Under the pieces are notes generated by a model. That model had not been told where the DNA came from, did no database searches, and saw nothing but the letters and a program-made list of their open reading frames with translations. Of a stretch of 64,000 nt of DNA, positions 8,309-15,933 are shown one piece after another. Position numbers and translations under genes: made by a program. Source of the DNA: Solimonas sp041659605 (lineage in GTDB: Bacteria; Pseudomonadota; Gammaproteobacteria; Nevskiales; Nevskiaceae); the NCBI GenBank assembly GCA_041659605.1, contig JBAZXW010000021.1:14241-78240 (forward strand), in the 5' to 3' direction. Position 1 is the first letter of the stretch. Each line of letters opens with the position of its first letter.

Positions 8309-9763
8309 ATGACCGCGGTGGACTGGAGTCTGACGCTCCTGAAAGGTGGTGCCGGTAGCTTGGCGTCCTACTTGGCGGCGCACGTCCTGCTCTGTCTGTT
8401 GCCGGCTTTCTTCATTGCCGGCGCGATGACCGCACTCATTCCCAAGGCAGCCGTAACGCGCTGGCTGGGGCGCAGCACCCCGGCGTATCTGTCGTACCCC
8501 GCGGCGGCTGCCGCGGGATCGCTGCTCGCGGTCTGCTCCTGCACGATCGTGCCCCTGTTCGCCGGCATCTATCGCAAGGGTGCCGGCATCGGTCCGGCCA
8601 TCACCTTTCTGTTCTTCGCGCCGGCCGGAAACGTCATGGCGCTGGCCTACACGGGCAGCATTCTCGGGCCCGAGTTCGCGGCGGCGCGCATCGTCATGTG
8701 CCTGCTGTTCGGCATCGGCATCGGCTTGCTGATGGCGAGCCTGTTCTGGCGCGATGATCTGCGCCACGACGCCCAGACCGATCAGTTGTTCACCGAGCGT
8801 GCGCGGATGACGAGGCCGGCGCTGGGCGTGCTGCTGTCGCTGGTCGTCCTGCTGCTCGCCGGTACGCTCAGGCTCTGGCCGTTGACGGCGACGCTCGCCG
8901 CGGTCGAACTGCCGTGGCGGGCGGCAGCGGCCTGGCAGGCGACGCTGTTCGAGTGGCTGCCATACGACACCGCGAAAGGCGAGGAAGGCGTCAGCTTCCA
9001 GGGCTCGGTGCTGATCGGCTTTCTGCTGACGATGGGCGCTCTGGCCTGGACCGGCTTCGAGAACATCACCGAGGGGGCCAATCGCTGGACCTGGATCGTG
9101 CTGGGGCTGGCGGCCGCCACGCTGATGGTTGCGGCCTTGCGCCTGGCGCCGCAGGCCGATGCGCTGCAAGTCGCCCTCACCGGACGCACTGTGGCCGTCG
9201 GCGTTGCCTTGGCCGCGATCGGGTATTTCGCGCGACAGCTGCCGGGCGAAGATTGGCGTGCGTGGCTCTGGGAAACCTGGCGCTTCGTGAAGCAGATCCT
9301 GGTGCTGCTGCTGCTGGGCGTGTTCATCGTCGGCATGGTCCGGCAGGTCATCCGCCCGGAATGGATCGAACACGTTGCCGGCAGCAACACGGTTCTGGCG
9401 AATGCGGCGGCGGTGGGCTTCGGCGTCTTCATGTACTTCCCGACGCTGGTCGAGGTGCCGGTGGCACGGATGTTCCTCGACCTGGGCATGCACCCCGGAC
9501 CGCTGCTGGCCTACCTCATGGCCGATCCGGAACTCAGTCTGCAGAGCATGCTGATGGTGGCGGTCGTGATCGGACGGGTGAAGACAGCGACCTACGTCAG
9601 CCTGGTGGCCCTGTTCAGTGTGTGCGCGGGCTTGCTCTACGGCGCGTGGGTGGATGGCCGCAGCGGGCCGGCACTGCTCGCGGTGCTGGGCGTGTTCGTC
9701 GTGATGCTGGCCAGTGCGCGAGCGTGGCTGCGCGTGCGACAACGCGCCGTCATGCACGCATGA
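8309..9763 (+). CDS. Permease of the YraQ/ArsP (DUF318) superfamily
   Basis: A 484-residue integral membrane protein. The ATG at 8309 follows an AGGTGAG ribosome site; a GTG at 8306 is adjacent. Conserved features are AVCSCTIVPLFAGIYRKGAG (Cys76, Cys78) and the following FLFFAPAGNVMALAYTG, repeated in degenerate form near the C-terminus (FGVFMYFPTLVEVPVARMFL). Known members include ArsP, which exports trivalent organoarsenicals, and SO_0444-type metal efflux proteins. At 484 residues it is longer than classical ArsP. It precedes a mini-thioredoxin gene by 31 bases, a common pairing for this superfamily. Export of a thiol-reactive metalloid is likely; the exact substrate is not. Confidence 0.8.
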   Translation: MTAVDWSLTLLKGGAGSLASYLAAHVLLCLLPAFFIAGAMTALIPKAAVTRWLGRSTPAYLSYPAAAAAGSLLAVCSCTIVPLFAGIYRKGAGIGPAITFLFFAPAGNVMALAYTGSILGPEFAAARIVMCLLFGIGIGLLMASLFWRDDLRHDAQTDQLFTERARMTRPALGVLLSLVVLLLAGTLRLWPLTATLAAVELPWRAAAAWQATLFEWLPYDTAKGEEGVSFQGSVLIGFLLTMGALAWTGFENITEGANRWTWIVLGLAAATLMVAALRLAPQADALQVALTGRTVAVGVALAAIGYFARQLPGEDWRAWLWETWRFVKQILVLLLLGVFIVGMVRQVIRPEWIEHVAGSNTVLANAAAVGFGVFMYFPTLVEVPVARMFLDLGMHPGPLLAYLMADPELSLQSMLMVAVVIGRVKTATYVSLVALFSVCAGLLYGAWVDGRSGPALLAVLGVFVVMLASARAWLRVRQRAVMHA

Positions 9764-9794
9764 GCTGTTCCCCCAATCCGGCAGGAGACAAGAC

Positions 9795-10031
9795 ATGTTG
9801 ACCGTGAAGATTCTGGGTCCCGGCTGCGCCAACTGCCGCAAGCTTGAGGCTATTGCACGCCAGGCCGCGAGCGACGCCGGCGTTGATGCGGAGTTCGCCA
9901 AGGTGACGGACATGGAGGCGATCCTGTCGTATGACCTGACGTCCACGCCGGGGCTGGTGATCAACGAAAAGCTGGTCAGCAGCGGCCGCATTCCGACGGT
10001 GGCTGAAGTTCGTCAGTGGCTGACGCGCTGA
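9795..10031 (+). CDS. Small thioredoxin-family protein (CxxC)
   Basis: A 78-residue cytoplasmic protein, MLTVKILGPGCANC..., with a CANC redox motif (Cys11, Cys14) and a cis-Pro loop (STPGLVINEKLV). It belongs to the archaeal-type mini-thioredoxin or 'redox-active disulfide protein 2' group, which usually sits beside DUF318 permeases. A clear AGGAG lies 8 bases before the ATG. It may deliver or reduce a thiol-bound metalloid for the permease, or regenerate ArsC. It closes the arsenic island. Confidence 0.88.
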   Translation: MLTVKILGPGCANCRKLEAIARQAASDAGVDAEFAKVTDMEAILSYDLTSTPGLVINEKLVSSGRIPTVAEVRQWLTR

Positions 10032-10122
10032 GATCGACACACCGGCACGAGTGGTTGCAGGCGACCGCGAGCATGCTGAAATCGCCTTATTTTGGAGCAG
10101 GTTGCAGGTGGAATCTCCCTAA

Positions 10123-10151
10123 TCGACAGTCACAAACGGATTGTGTAGAGT
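10123..10151 (+). promoter_or_regulatory. Putative promoter of the cold-shock gene
   Basis: TCGACA (10123-10128), a 17-base gap and TAGAGT (10146-10151) resemble a sigma-70 promoter. Transcription starting near 10158 would give a leader of about 100 bases, in keeping with the long 5' UTRs of cold-shock messages. No second promoter was seen in the 230-base gap. Confidence 0.4.
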
Positions 10152-10261
10152 CCGCCTCGCATCGGTTTCAAGCAGGCTTCATCGCGTTGTGGCGCTGCTC
10201 TCGATCGCATGACCCACGGGCGGGTAGCCCGGCCTCAATCAGTTAAGAAAAGGAATGTCGT

Positions 10262-10474
10262 ATGTCTAATGTCACTACCGGCATCGTGAAGTGGTTCAAC
10301 GATGCCAAGGGCTTCGGATTCATCACACCGGAAGGCGGCGGTGAAGATCTGTTTGCTCATTTCCGTGAAATCCAGGGCACGGGTTTCAAGACCCTCAAGG
10401 AAGGCCAGAAGGTGCAGTTTGAAGTGCGCCGCGGCCCCAAGGGTATGCAGGCGGCGGCGATCCGCCCGCTCTAA
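10262..10474 (+). CDS. Cold-shock domain protein (CspA family)
   Basis: A 70-residue single cold-shock domain with RNP1-type KGFGFI (residues 16-21) and an RNP2-type segment DLFAHF (29-34, more often VFVHF). It binds single-stranded nucleic acid and acts as an RNA chaperone. The ATG at 10262 has AGGA 7 bases upstream. It is a single-gene unit with a strong hairpin terminator directly downstream. Confidence 0.95.
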   Translation: MSNVTTGIVKWFNDAKGFGFITPEGGGEDLFAHFREIQGTGFKTLKEGQKVQFEVRRGPKGMQAAAIRPL

Positions 10475-10499
10475 GCCTACAGAACACCGACTTCCAAGA

Positions 10500-10525
10500 C
10501 CCCGGCTTCGCGCCGGGGTTTTTTT
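10500..10525 (+). terminator. Rho-independent terminator after the cold-shock gene
   Basis: CCCCGGC and GCCGGGG form a perfect 7-base-pair stem with a 5-base loop, followed by seven T residues. It lies 25 bases after the cold-shock stop codon. Confidence 0.93.
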
Positions 10526-10574
10526 GTGCGTGTCGGTTGTCCAGCGCGATCCGGGCGCTTCGGAGTTCCCGGCC

Positions 10575-11777
10575 TCACTCGTGTCGCAGGGCGTCGATCG
10601 GATCGAGCCGCGCGGCGCGCCGTGCGGGGAAGTAGCCGAAGATCACGCCGATCGCCCCCGAGAACAGGAAGGACAGCAGGTTGATCGGCAGACTGAACAG
10701 GAACGGCACCTGCATGAGCCCGGCCAGCGTCACCGAGGCGATGGTCGCGAGCACGATGCCGATCAGGCCGCCCAGGCTGGACAGCGCAACCGCTTCGACG
10801 AGGAACTGCGCGAGCACCTCGCGCTCCAGCGCACCGATCGCCAGGCGGATGCCGATCTCGCGCGTGCGCTCGGTGACCGACACCAGCATGATGTTCATGA
10901 TGCCGATGCCGCCGACCAGAAGACTCACCGCGGCGACGGCGCCCAGCAGCATGGTCAGCACGCGTGTGGTCCCGGTCAGTGTCTCTGCGATCTGGCGCGT
11001 GTCCATCACGCGGAAATCGTCGTCCTCCGACTCGCTCACCTTGCGGCGTTCGCGCAGCAGGGATTCGAGCTGGCTCTTCACCGTGTCCGCCGACGCACCG
11101 GGCGCGACCGATACCATCAGCATGTTGACGTCGGTCTTGCCGGTGAGCCGACGCTGCACCGTGCGCAGTGGCATCACGACAACGTCGTCCTGGTCGGAGC
11201 CCATCGCCGACTGGCCCTTGGACCTGAGCAGGCCGATTACCTCGCAGGCGAATTTCTTGACGCGGATTTCCGCGCCGATCGGGTTTTCCTGGCCGAACAG
11301 CTTGTCACGCACGGTGCTGCCGATTACGCACACCGCCCTGCCGGTGCGCTCCTCCGCGGGGACGAATTCGCGTCCCGACGCGAGCTGCCAGTTGCCGGCA
11401 ACGAAATACTCGTTGCTGGTGCCGGTCACGGACGTCGACCAGTTGCGCGCCTGGTTGACTGCCGTGGCCGCGCTGTTCACCACCGGCGCGATCGCGGCGA
11501 TGCCGCTGATCTGGTTGCGCACCGCCTCGACATCGGCGAGCTTGAACTTGGGCGCATCGTCGGCGCCGGGCCCCATGCGCTGTCCGGGGCGCGCCATCAG
11601 CAGGTTGCTGCCCATGCTCGCGATCTGGTCGGACACGGACTGCGTTGCGCCGTTGCCCAGCGTGACCATGGTGATCACCGCGGCGACGCCGATGACCACG
11701 CCCAGTATGGTCAGGAACGAGCGCATCAGGTTGCGGCTGATCGCGCGCATCGCCAGCAGCAGCGTGTTCCAGATCAT
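10575..11777 (-). CDS. MacB-type ABC transporter permease
   Basis: A 400-residue protein with one N-terminal membrane segment (MRSFLTILGVVIGVAAVITM), a large periplasmic MacB-PCD-type domain (residues 45-265) and three C-terminal helices containing the FtsX-like signature TREIGIRLAIGA. It is the membrane half of a mechanotransmitting ABC pump. The ATG overlaps the stop of the ATPase gene. In classical MacB the ATPase and permease are one polypeptide; here they are separate. The operon also encodes a MacA-like adaptor and a TolC-like channel. The substrate (macrolide, peptide or siderophore) cannot be read from sequence. Confidence 0.92.
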   Translation of the reverse strand: MIWNTLLLAMRAISRNLMRSFLTILGVVIGVAAVITMVTLGNGATQSVSDQIASMGSNLLMARPGQRMGPGADDAPKFKLADVEAVRNQISGIAAIAPVVNSAATAVNQARNWSTSVTGTSNEYFVAGNWQLASGREFVPAEERTGRAVCVIGSTVRDKLFGQENPIGAEIRVKKFACEVIGLLRSKGQSAMGSDQDDVVVMPLRTVQRRLTGKTDVNMLMVSVAPGASADTVKSQLESLLRERRKVSESEDDDFRVMDTRQIAETLTGTTRVLTMLLGAVAAVSLLVGGIGIMNIMLVSVTERTREIGIRLAIGALEREVLAQFLVEAVALSSLGGLIGIVLATIASVTLAGLMQVPFLFSLPINLLSFLFSGAIGVIFGYFPARRAARLDPIDALRHE

Positions 11778-12496
11778 TGGTGCGTCCCGCGGTCGTCATT
11801 ACGGTCGCTGTCGACGCGGCCGTCGACGAAGCGGACGACGCGGCGCGCGTATGCGGCCATGTCAGGTTCATGCGTGACCATCAGCACCGTGATGCCGCGT
11901 TCGCGATTGAGCGCGGCGATCAGATCCATGATCTCGCCGCTGGTGCGCGTGTCGAGATTTCCGGTCGGTTCGTCGGCGAGCAGCACGCGCGGATTGGTGA
12001 CGATCGCGCGGGCGATGGCGACGCGCTGCTGCTGGCCGCCGGACAGCTCGCTGGGCGCGTGGTCTTCCCAGCCTGCGAGGCCGACCTGCGCGAGCGCGGC
12101 GCGCGCCGCCGCGTGGCGCTCGGCCGCCGGCGCGCCGCGATAGATCAGCGGCAGCTCGACATTCTCCAGCGCGGTCGTCCGCGCCAGCAGGTTGAAACCC
12201 TGGAACACGAAGCCGAGATGGTACCGGCGCAGCAGCGCACGCTGATCGCGCGTCAGTTTCTCGACGTGTGCGCCGGCGAACTCGTAGCTGCCGCTGGAGG
12301 GGGTGTCGAGGCAGCCGATGATGTTCATCGCCGTGGACTTGCCGGAGCCGCTGGGCCCCATCACGGCGACGAACTCCCCCTCGTCGATTGCCAGGTCGAG
12401 GCCCTTGAGCGCGGGAAACGCAGCCTGACCGCGACCGTAGACTTTGTGAATGCCGCTGAGCCGGATCAGCGGTCCGCCTGCGGATCCCGTGCTCAC
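11774..12496 (-). CDS. MacB/LolD-type ABC transporter ATPase
   Basis: A 240-residue ABC ATPase starting at a GTG that overlaps the adaptor stop. Walker A is GPSGSGKST, the Q-loop is in FVFQGFNLLART, the signature is LSGGQQQRVAIARA, and Walker B is VLLADEPTGNLD followed by the H-loop (VTHEPD). These are diagnostic of the MacB/LolD subfamily. It powers the permease encoded immediately downstream. Confidence 0.95.
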   Translation of the reverse strand: MSTGSAGGPLIRLSGIHKVYGRGQAAFPALKGLDLAIDEGEFVAVMGPSGSGKSTAMNIIGCLDTPSSGSYEFAGAHVEKLTRDQRALLRRYHLGFVFQGFNLLARTTALENVELPLIYRGAPAAERHAAARAALAQVGLAGWEDHAPSELSGGQQQRVAIARAIVTNPRVLLADEPTGNLDTRTSGEIMDLIAALNRERGITVLMVTHEPDMAAYARRVVRFVDGRVDSDRNDDRGTHQ

Positions 12497-13794
12497 GGCG
12501 GCGTGATCGCGGCTTCGGTGATGACCGCCATGCCGGCCTCGATCTCGCCGCCGACGATCTCGGTGACGCGGCCGTTGCTGGCGCCGGTGCGGACCTGCAC
12601 GGCCACGGCCTCGCCGCTGCGCAGCACCCAGACCTGCTGGTCGCCGCCTTCGGCTCCGGCCGTGTTCCTTACCTTGCGCACCGGCGCGGGCGGGCGCGGC
12701 ATCAGCGCGCTGACGACGCTTCCCGACCTGTTCGCGGCCGGCTGTGCCGACGGGCTGAAACGCAGCGCAGCGTTGGGCACCAGCAGCACATCCTCGCGTG
12801 CCAGCGTCGTGATCTCAGCGGTGCCGGTCATGCCCGGGCGCAGGCTCAGATCGTCGTTCGCAACCTGCAACACGGCCGGATAGGAGACCACGCCGCTGTC
12901 GTCGGACGCGTTGTAGCCGACGCGGACGATGCGTGCCTGGAAGCGCCGGCCGGGCCAGGCGTCGACGGTGAACGTCGCGTCGAGGCCGGCCTTGACCTGG
13001 CCGACGTCAGCCTCGTCGACATCGACCTTGAGCTCCATCTTCGACAGATCCTCGGCGAGCGTGAACAGCGTGACCGCCTGCAGCGACGCTGCGACGGTCT
13101 GGCCCGGGTCGACCGCGCGTTCGAGCACGACGCCGTCGATCGGAGAGCGGATGCTGGCCTTGCCCAGGTTGGTCTCGTCGGTGCGCAGCGCCGCGTCGGC
13201 CTGGGCGATGCCCGCTTCGGCGCTGGCGACGTTGGCCTGCGCGCGCGCCCTCTCGGCCTCGGCCGTTTCCATCTCGGTCTTCGACGGCACCTTGCCGCCG
13301 GACAGGCGCGCCACTTCGCGATAGCGCTCGAGCCGCGCCTGCACTTCGACCACGGTGGCCTGCGCCTGCCGCAGCGCCGCCTGCGCAACCGCGCGCGTCG
13401 CGCGTGACTTGGCAACGGCGTCCTCGAATTTCGACAGGTCGAGGCGGGCCAGCACCTGGCCTTTACTGACGCGGTCGTCGTCGTCGACCAGCACCGCAGC
13501 GATCGTGCCCGACAGCTCACTGCCGACTTCGACCTGGTGGGTCGGTTCGAGCTGGCCGGTGGCCGATACCTTCACCGTCAGTGCACCGCGCTCGGCCACC
13601 TGCGTCAGGTAGCGGGTCTGCCCGGACCCGTCGTCGTTGAAGACGGCGTAGAGGACCGCGAGCACGAACGCAACCGCTGCGGTGACGGCGAGCGGCTTGC
13701 GCCACCTGTGCTGCGTGCCGCTGCGGGTGACCGCGGCGAGCACGTCGGCGGCACGCGATGCCGGGCTGTCGTTGTTGCCGGGAATGTCGTTCAT
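12493..13794 (-). CDS. MacA/HlyD-type periplasmic adaptor (membrane fusion protein)
   Basis: A 433-residue protein with a short cytoplasmic tail, a single membrane anchor (residues 33-51), a lipoyl half-motif (VEVGSELSGTIAAVLVDDDD), a long coiled-coil hairpin rich in Ala, Glu and Arg (about 115-225), the second lipoyl half (IRSPIDGVVLERAVDPGQTV), then beta-barrel and membrane-proximal domains. It bridges the ABC permease to the outer-membrane channel. Start and stop overlap both neighbours by four bases, so the subunits are translationally coupled. Confidence 0.93.
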   Translation of the reverse strand: MNDIPGNNDSPASRAADVLAAVTRSGTQHRWRKPLAVTAAVAFVLAVLYAVFNDDGSGQTRYLTQVAERGALTVKVSATGQLEPTHQVEVGSELSGTIAAVLVDDDDRVSKGQVLARLDLSKFEDAVAKSRATRAVAQAALRQAQATVVEVQARLERYREVARLSGGKVPSKTEMETAEAERARAQANVASAEAGIAQADAALRTDETNLGKASIRSPIDGVVLERAVDPGQTVAASLQAVTLFTLAEDLSKMELKVDVDEADVGQVKAGLDATFTVDAWPGRRFQARIVRVGYNASDDSGVVSYPAVLQVANDDLSLRPGMTGTAEITTLAREDVLLVPNAALRFSPSAQPAANRSGSVVSALMPRPPAPVRKVRNTAGAEGGDQQVWVLRSGEAVAVQVRTGASNGRVTEIVGGEIEAGMAVITEAAITPP

Positions 13795-15227
13795 CGGGAC
13801 GCTCGGGAATCTTCAGGTGCGGTCGCGGTCGACCAGCCGCCGCCCAGGGCCTTGTAAAGTCGGATCTGCGCGCCGGCGAGATCGCCGCTGCCTGCGGCGA
13901 GCTGGTCTTCGAGGTCGAGCAGCGTGCGCTGGGCGTCGAGGACCGCGAGGAAATCGATCAGGCCGCTGGCGTAGCGCTGCTCGGCGATCTGCAGCGTCTC
14001 GCGCGCCGATGCGGCTGCCTGTTCGAGCCGCTCGCGCCGTGCGCCGGTGTTGGCGAGCGCGACCAGCGCGTTCTCGACGTCCTCGAGCGCGGCGAGCACT
14101 GCGGCGCGGTACGCGAGACGCGCCTGTTCGAGCTGCGCATCCTCGACCTCGATGGCGGCACGGATGCGGCCGGAATCGAATATCGGCGCGGTCAGCCCGG
14201 CGAGCAGCGAGCGTGTGGCGGCGCCGCTGCCGCCGAGGCGGTCGATCGCCAGCGCTTCAAGACCGATCGACCCGGACAGGTTCAGGCTCGGATAGCGCGC
14301 CGCCTGCGCCTGGCCCAGGCGCGCCGTCTGCGCGGCGAGCCGGCGTTCCGCCGCGCGCACGTCCGGCCGCTGGCGCAGCGTGTCCGCAGGGATGCCGGCT
14401 GCAATGGCTGACGCTGCGAGCGGGATGGCCGCGGTCGTCGCCAGGCGTTCGCGTAGCTCGCCGGGCGTGCGTCCGACCAGGACCGCGAGACGGTTCTGCG
14501 CTTGGTCGACGGCGGTGTCCAGCGCCGGCAGGCCGGCGCGCGCGCTTGCCAGCTGCGTGCGCGCCTGTGCCGCGTCGAGTTCGGACACCAGTCCCGCCTG
14601 CTGCCGCCAGTACGTGAGGTCGTAGTTGTCGGCCAGTGCGGCGACACTGGCCTGGGTGACGGCGCGACGCCGCTCGGCAGTGCGCAGGTCCGCATAGTTG
14701 AGCACGACTTCGGCGATCAGCGACACGCGCGTGCCGCGCAGGCTCTCGACGCTCGCCTCGACGTCGGCGGCCGCGGCTTCGGTGCCGCGGCGCAGGCCGC
14801 CGAAGAGGTCCAGCTCCCAGCTGGCGTCGAAGCTTGCGCTGTACAGCTCCCGGGTCGCACCGCTGCCGCTTTCCTCGCTGGAGGTACTGCGCGCGGCCGT
14901 GGCGGAGGCGTCGACGGCCGGTCCGAGTGCGGCCCCGGCGACGCGACGCTGCGCGCGCGCCTCGCGCAGCTGCGCCTGCGCCGTGGCGAGATCGAGACTG
15001 GTGGCCAGCGCATCGTCGACGAGGCCGTCGAGCACGGGATCGCCGAACTGCTGCCACCAGTGTGCCAGCACGGCTGCGTCCGGCGCACGCGGATCGGCCG
15101 CGGCGGACCACTGCGCAGGCACTGCGGGCTCCGGCGCGCGGTCATCCGCGCCCACGGTCACGCAGCCCGGCAGCGCCATCGCCGCCGCGAGCGTCAAGCC
15201 CAGGCGCATCGGGTTCAAATCCGTCAT
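13791..15227 (-). CDS. TolC-like outer-membrane efflux lipoprotein (NodT/OprM family)
   Basis: A 478-residue protein with a signal peptide and lipobox (LPGCVTVGA), followed by two long repeats of coiled-coil plus strand typical of outer-membrane efflux factors (DLATAQAQLREARAQRRVAG near 95; DVRAAERRLAAQTARLGQAQ near 290). It forms the trimeric exit duct. It is the first of four overlapping genes (channel, adaptor, ATPase, permease), an unusual order with the channel first. The 189-base gap upstream may hold the operon promoter, although the genes further upstream are in the same orientation. Confidence 0.92.
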   Translation of the reverse strand: MTDLNPMRLGLTLAAAMALPGCVTVGADDRAPEPAVPAQWSAAADPRAPDAAVLAHWWQQFGDPVLDGLVDDALATSLDLATAQAQLREARAQRRVAGAALGPAVDASATAARSTSSEESGSGATRELYSASFDASWELDLFGGLRRGTEAAAADVEASVESLRGTRVSLIAEVVLNYADLRTAERRRAVTQASVAALADNYDLTYWRQQAGLVSELDAAQARTQLASARAGLPALDTAVDQAQNRLAVLVGRTPGELRERLATTAAIPLAASAIAAGIPADTLRQRPDVRAAERRLAAQTARLGQAQAARYPSLNLSGSIGLEALAIDRLGGSGAATRSLLAGLTAPIFDSGRIRAAIEVEDAQLEQARLAYRAAVLAALEDVENALVALANTGARRERLEQAAASARETLQIAEQRYASGLIDFLAVLDAQRTLLDLEDQLAAGSGDLAGAQIRLYKALGGGWSTATAPEDSRASR

Positions 15228-15416
15228 CGGTCTTCGTCTCGTGAGCTACGGTAAGCACGGCGACCGGCCGGGACATTGACCGAGGTCAGGCGACGGCGTT
15301 GCGCGGCACGGTTGCGGCGTGTGTTTTTCCGTGCCGCCCATCGTGCCGGCAAATCCCGCCGGCAGGGTGGCGGAATTGTGGCGATTTGCGTGAACGCGTA
15401 ACGCTCCGGCCCGGAC

Positions 15417-15908
15417 TCATTCGCCTTCGTCGTCGGGCGGCGGCGAGTCCGCCGGACCGCGTGGACCCTGGTCGTCGGCGCCGCGCGTGCGGTCGTGGCC
15501 AAACCTGCGCGGCGGCGGCGCGCTCTTCAGCTCGTCCGCCTGCGCGGCGGTGATCATCTGGGCCTGCACCGCGTCGTCGATCAGCGTTGTCCGCGCGTTC
15601 GTGAAGATGTCCTTCATCGCAGCGCGATCCAGGCCGAGCGTTTCGGCGACGGCGTGTGGCGGCTGCGACTGCAGCAGCTCGCCGATCTTCGCCTCCGATT
15701 GGCCGCTGCGCTGGGCCAGCTGCTTGACGACGAGGTTGCGCAGAGCCACGCGCTCCAGCGAGTACGGCTGATCGCGACGATGGTCGGGTGCGTCGCCAGC
15801 CATGCCTTTGCTGGTGGGCGGCGTCGCCGCCCACGCGCCCAGTGCCAGTGTGCCGGCGGCGGCTGCGACGACAAGGATGGAAAACGTTCTGTTCATGGTT
15901 CTGCTCAT
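15417..15908 (-). CDS. Small exported helical protein of unknown function
   Basis: A 163-residue protein. The ATG at 15908 follows an AAGGAG site by 7 bases; the in-frame ATG at 15896 is less likely. After a signal peptide ending AWA, the body is helical (residues 45-125, including LIDDAVQAQMITAAQADELK, reminiscent of short helical repeats in periplasmic or cell-wall proteins) and ends in a charged Pro/Asp/Arg-rich tail. No family is recognised. It lies 25 bases after the di-heme peroxidase gene, and upstream of the efflux operon. It may be a periplasmic sensor or chaperone partner. Confidence 0.7.
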   Translation of the reverse strand: MSRTMNRTFSILVVAAAAGTLALGAWAATPPTSKGMAGDAPDHRRDQPYSLERVALRNLVVKQLAQRSGQSEAKIGELLQSQPPHAVAETLGLDRAAMKDIFTNARTTLIDDAVQAQMITAAQADELKSAPPPRRFGHDRTRGADDQGPRGPADSPPPDDEGE

Positions 15909-15933
15909 GAATGGGCTCCTTCGGGTTGGGGGG

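Noticed and set aside
8249..9991. 580-codon minus-strand frame opposite the permease
   Set aside because: Low-complexity His/Gln/Arg-rich shadow of the permease gene.
10302..12143. 613-codon plus-strand frame from the cold-shock gene through the ABC genes
   Set aside because: Runs through a strong terminator and opposite two ABC transporter genes; shadow.
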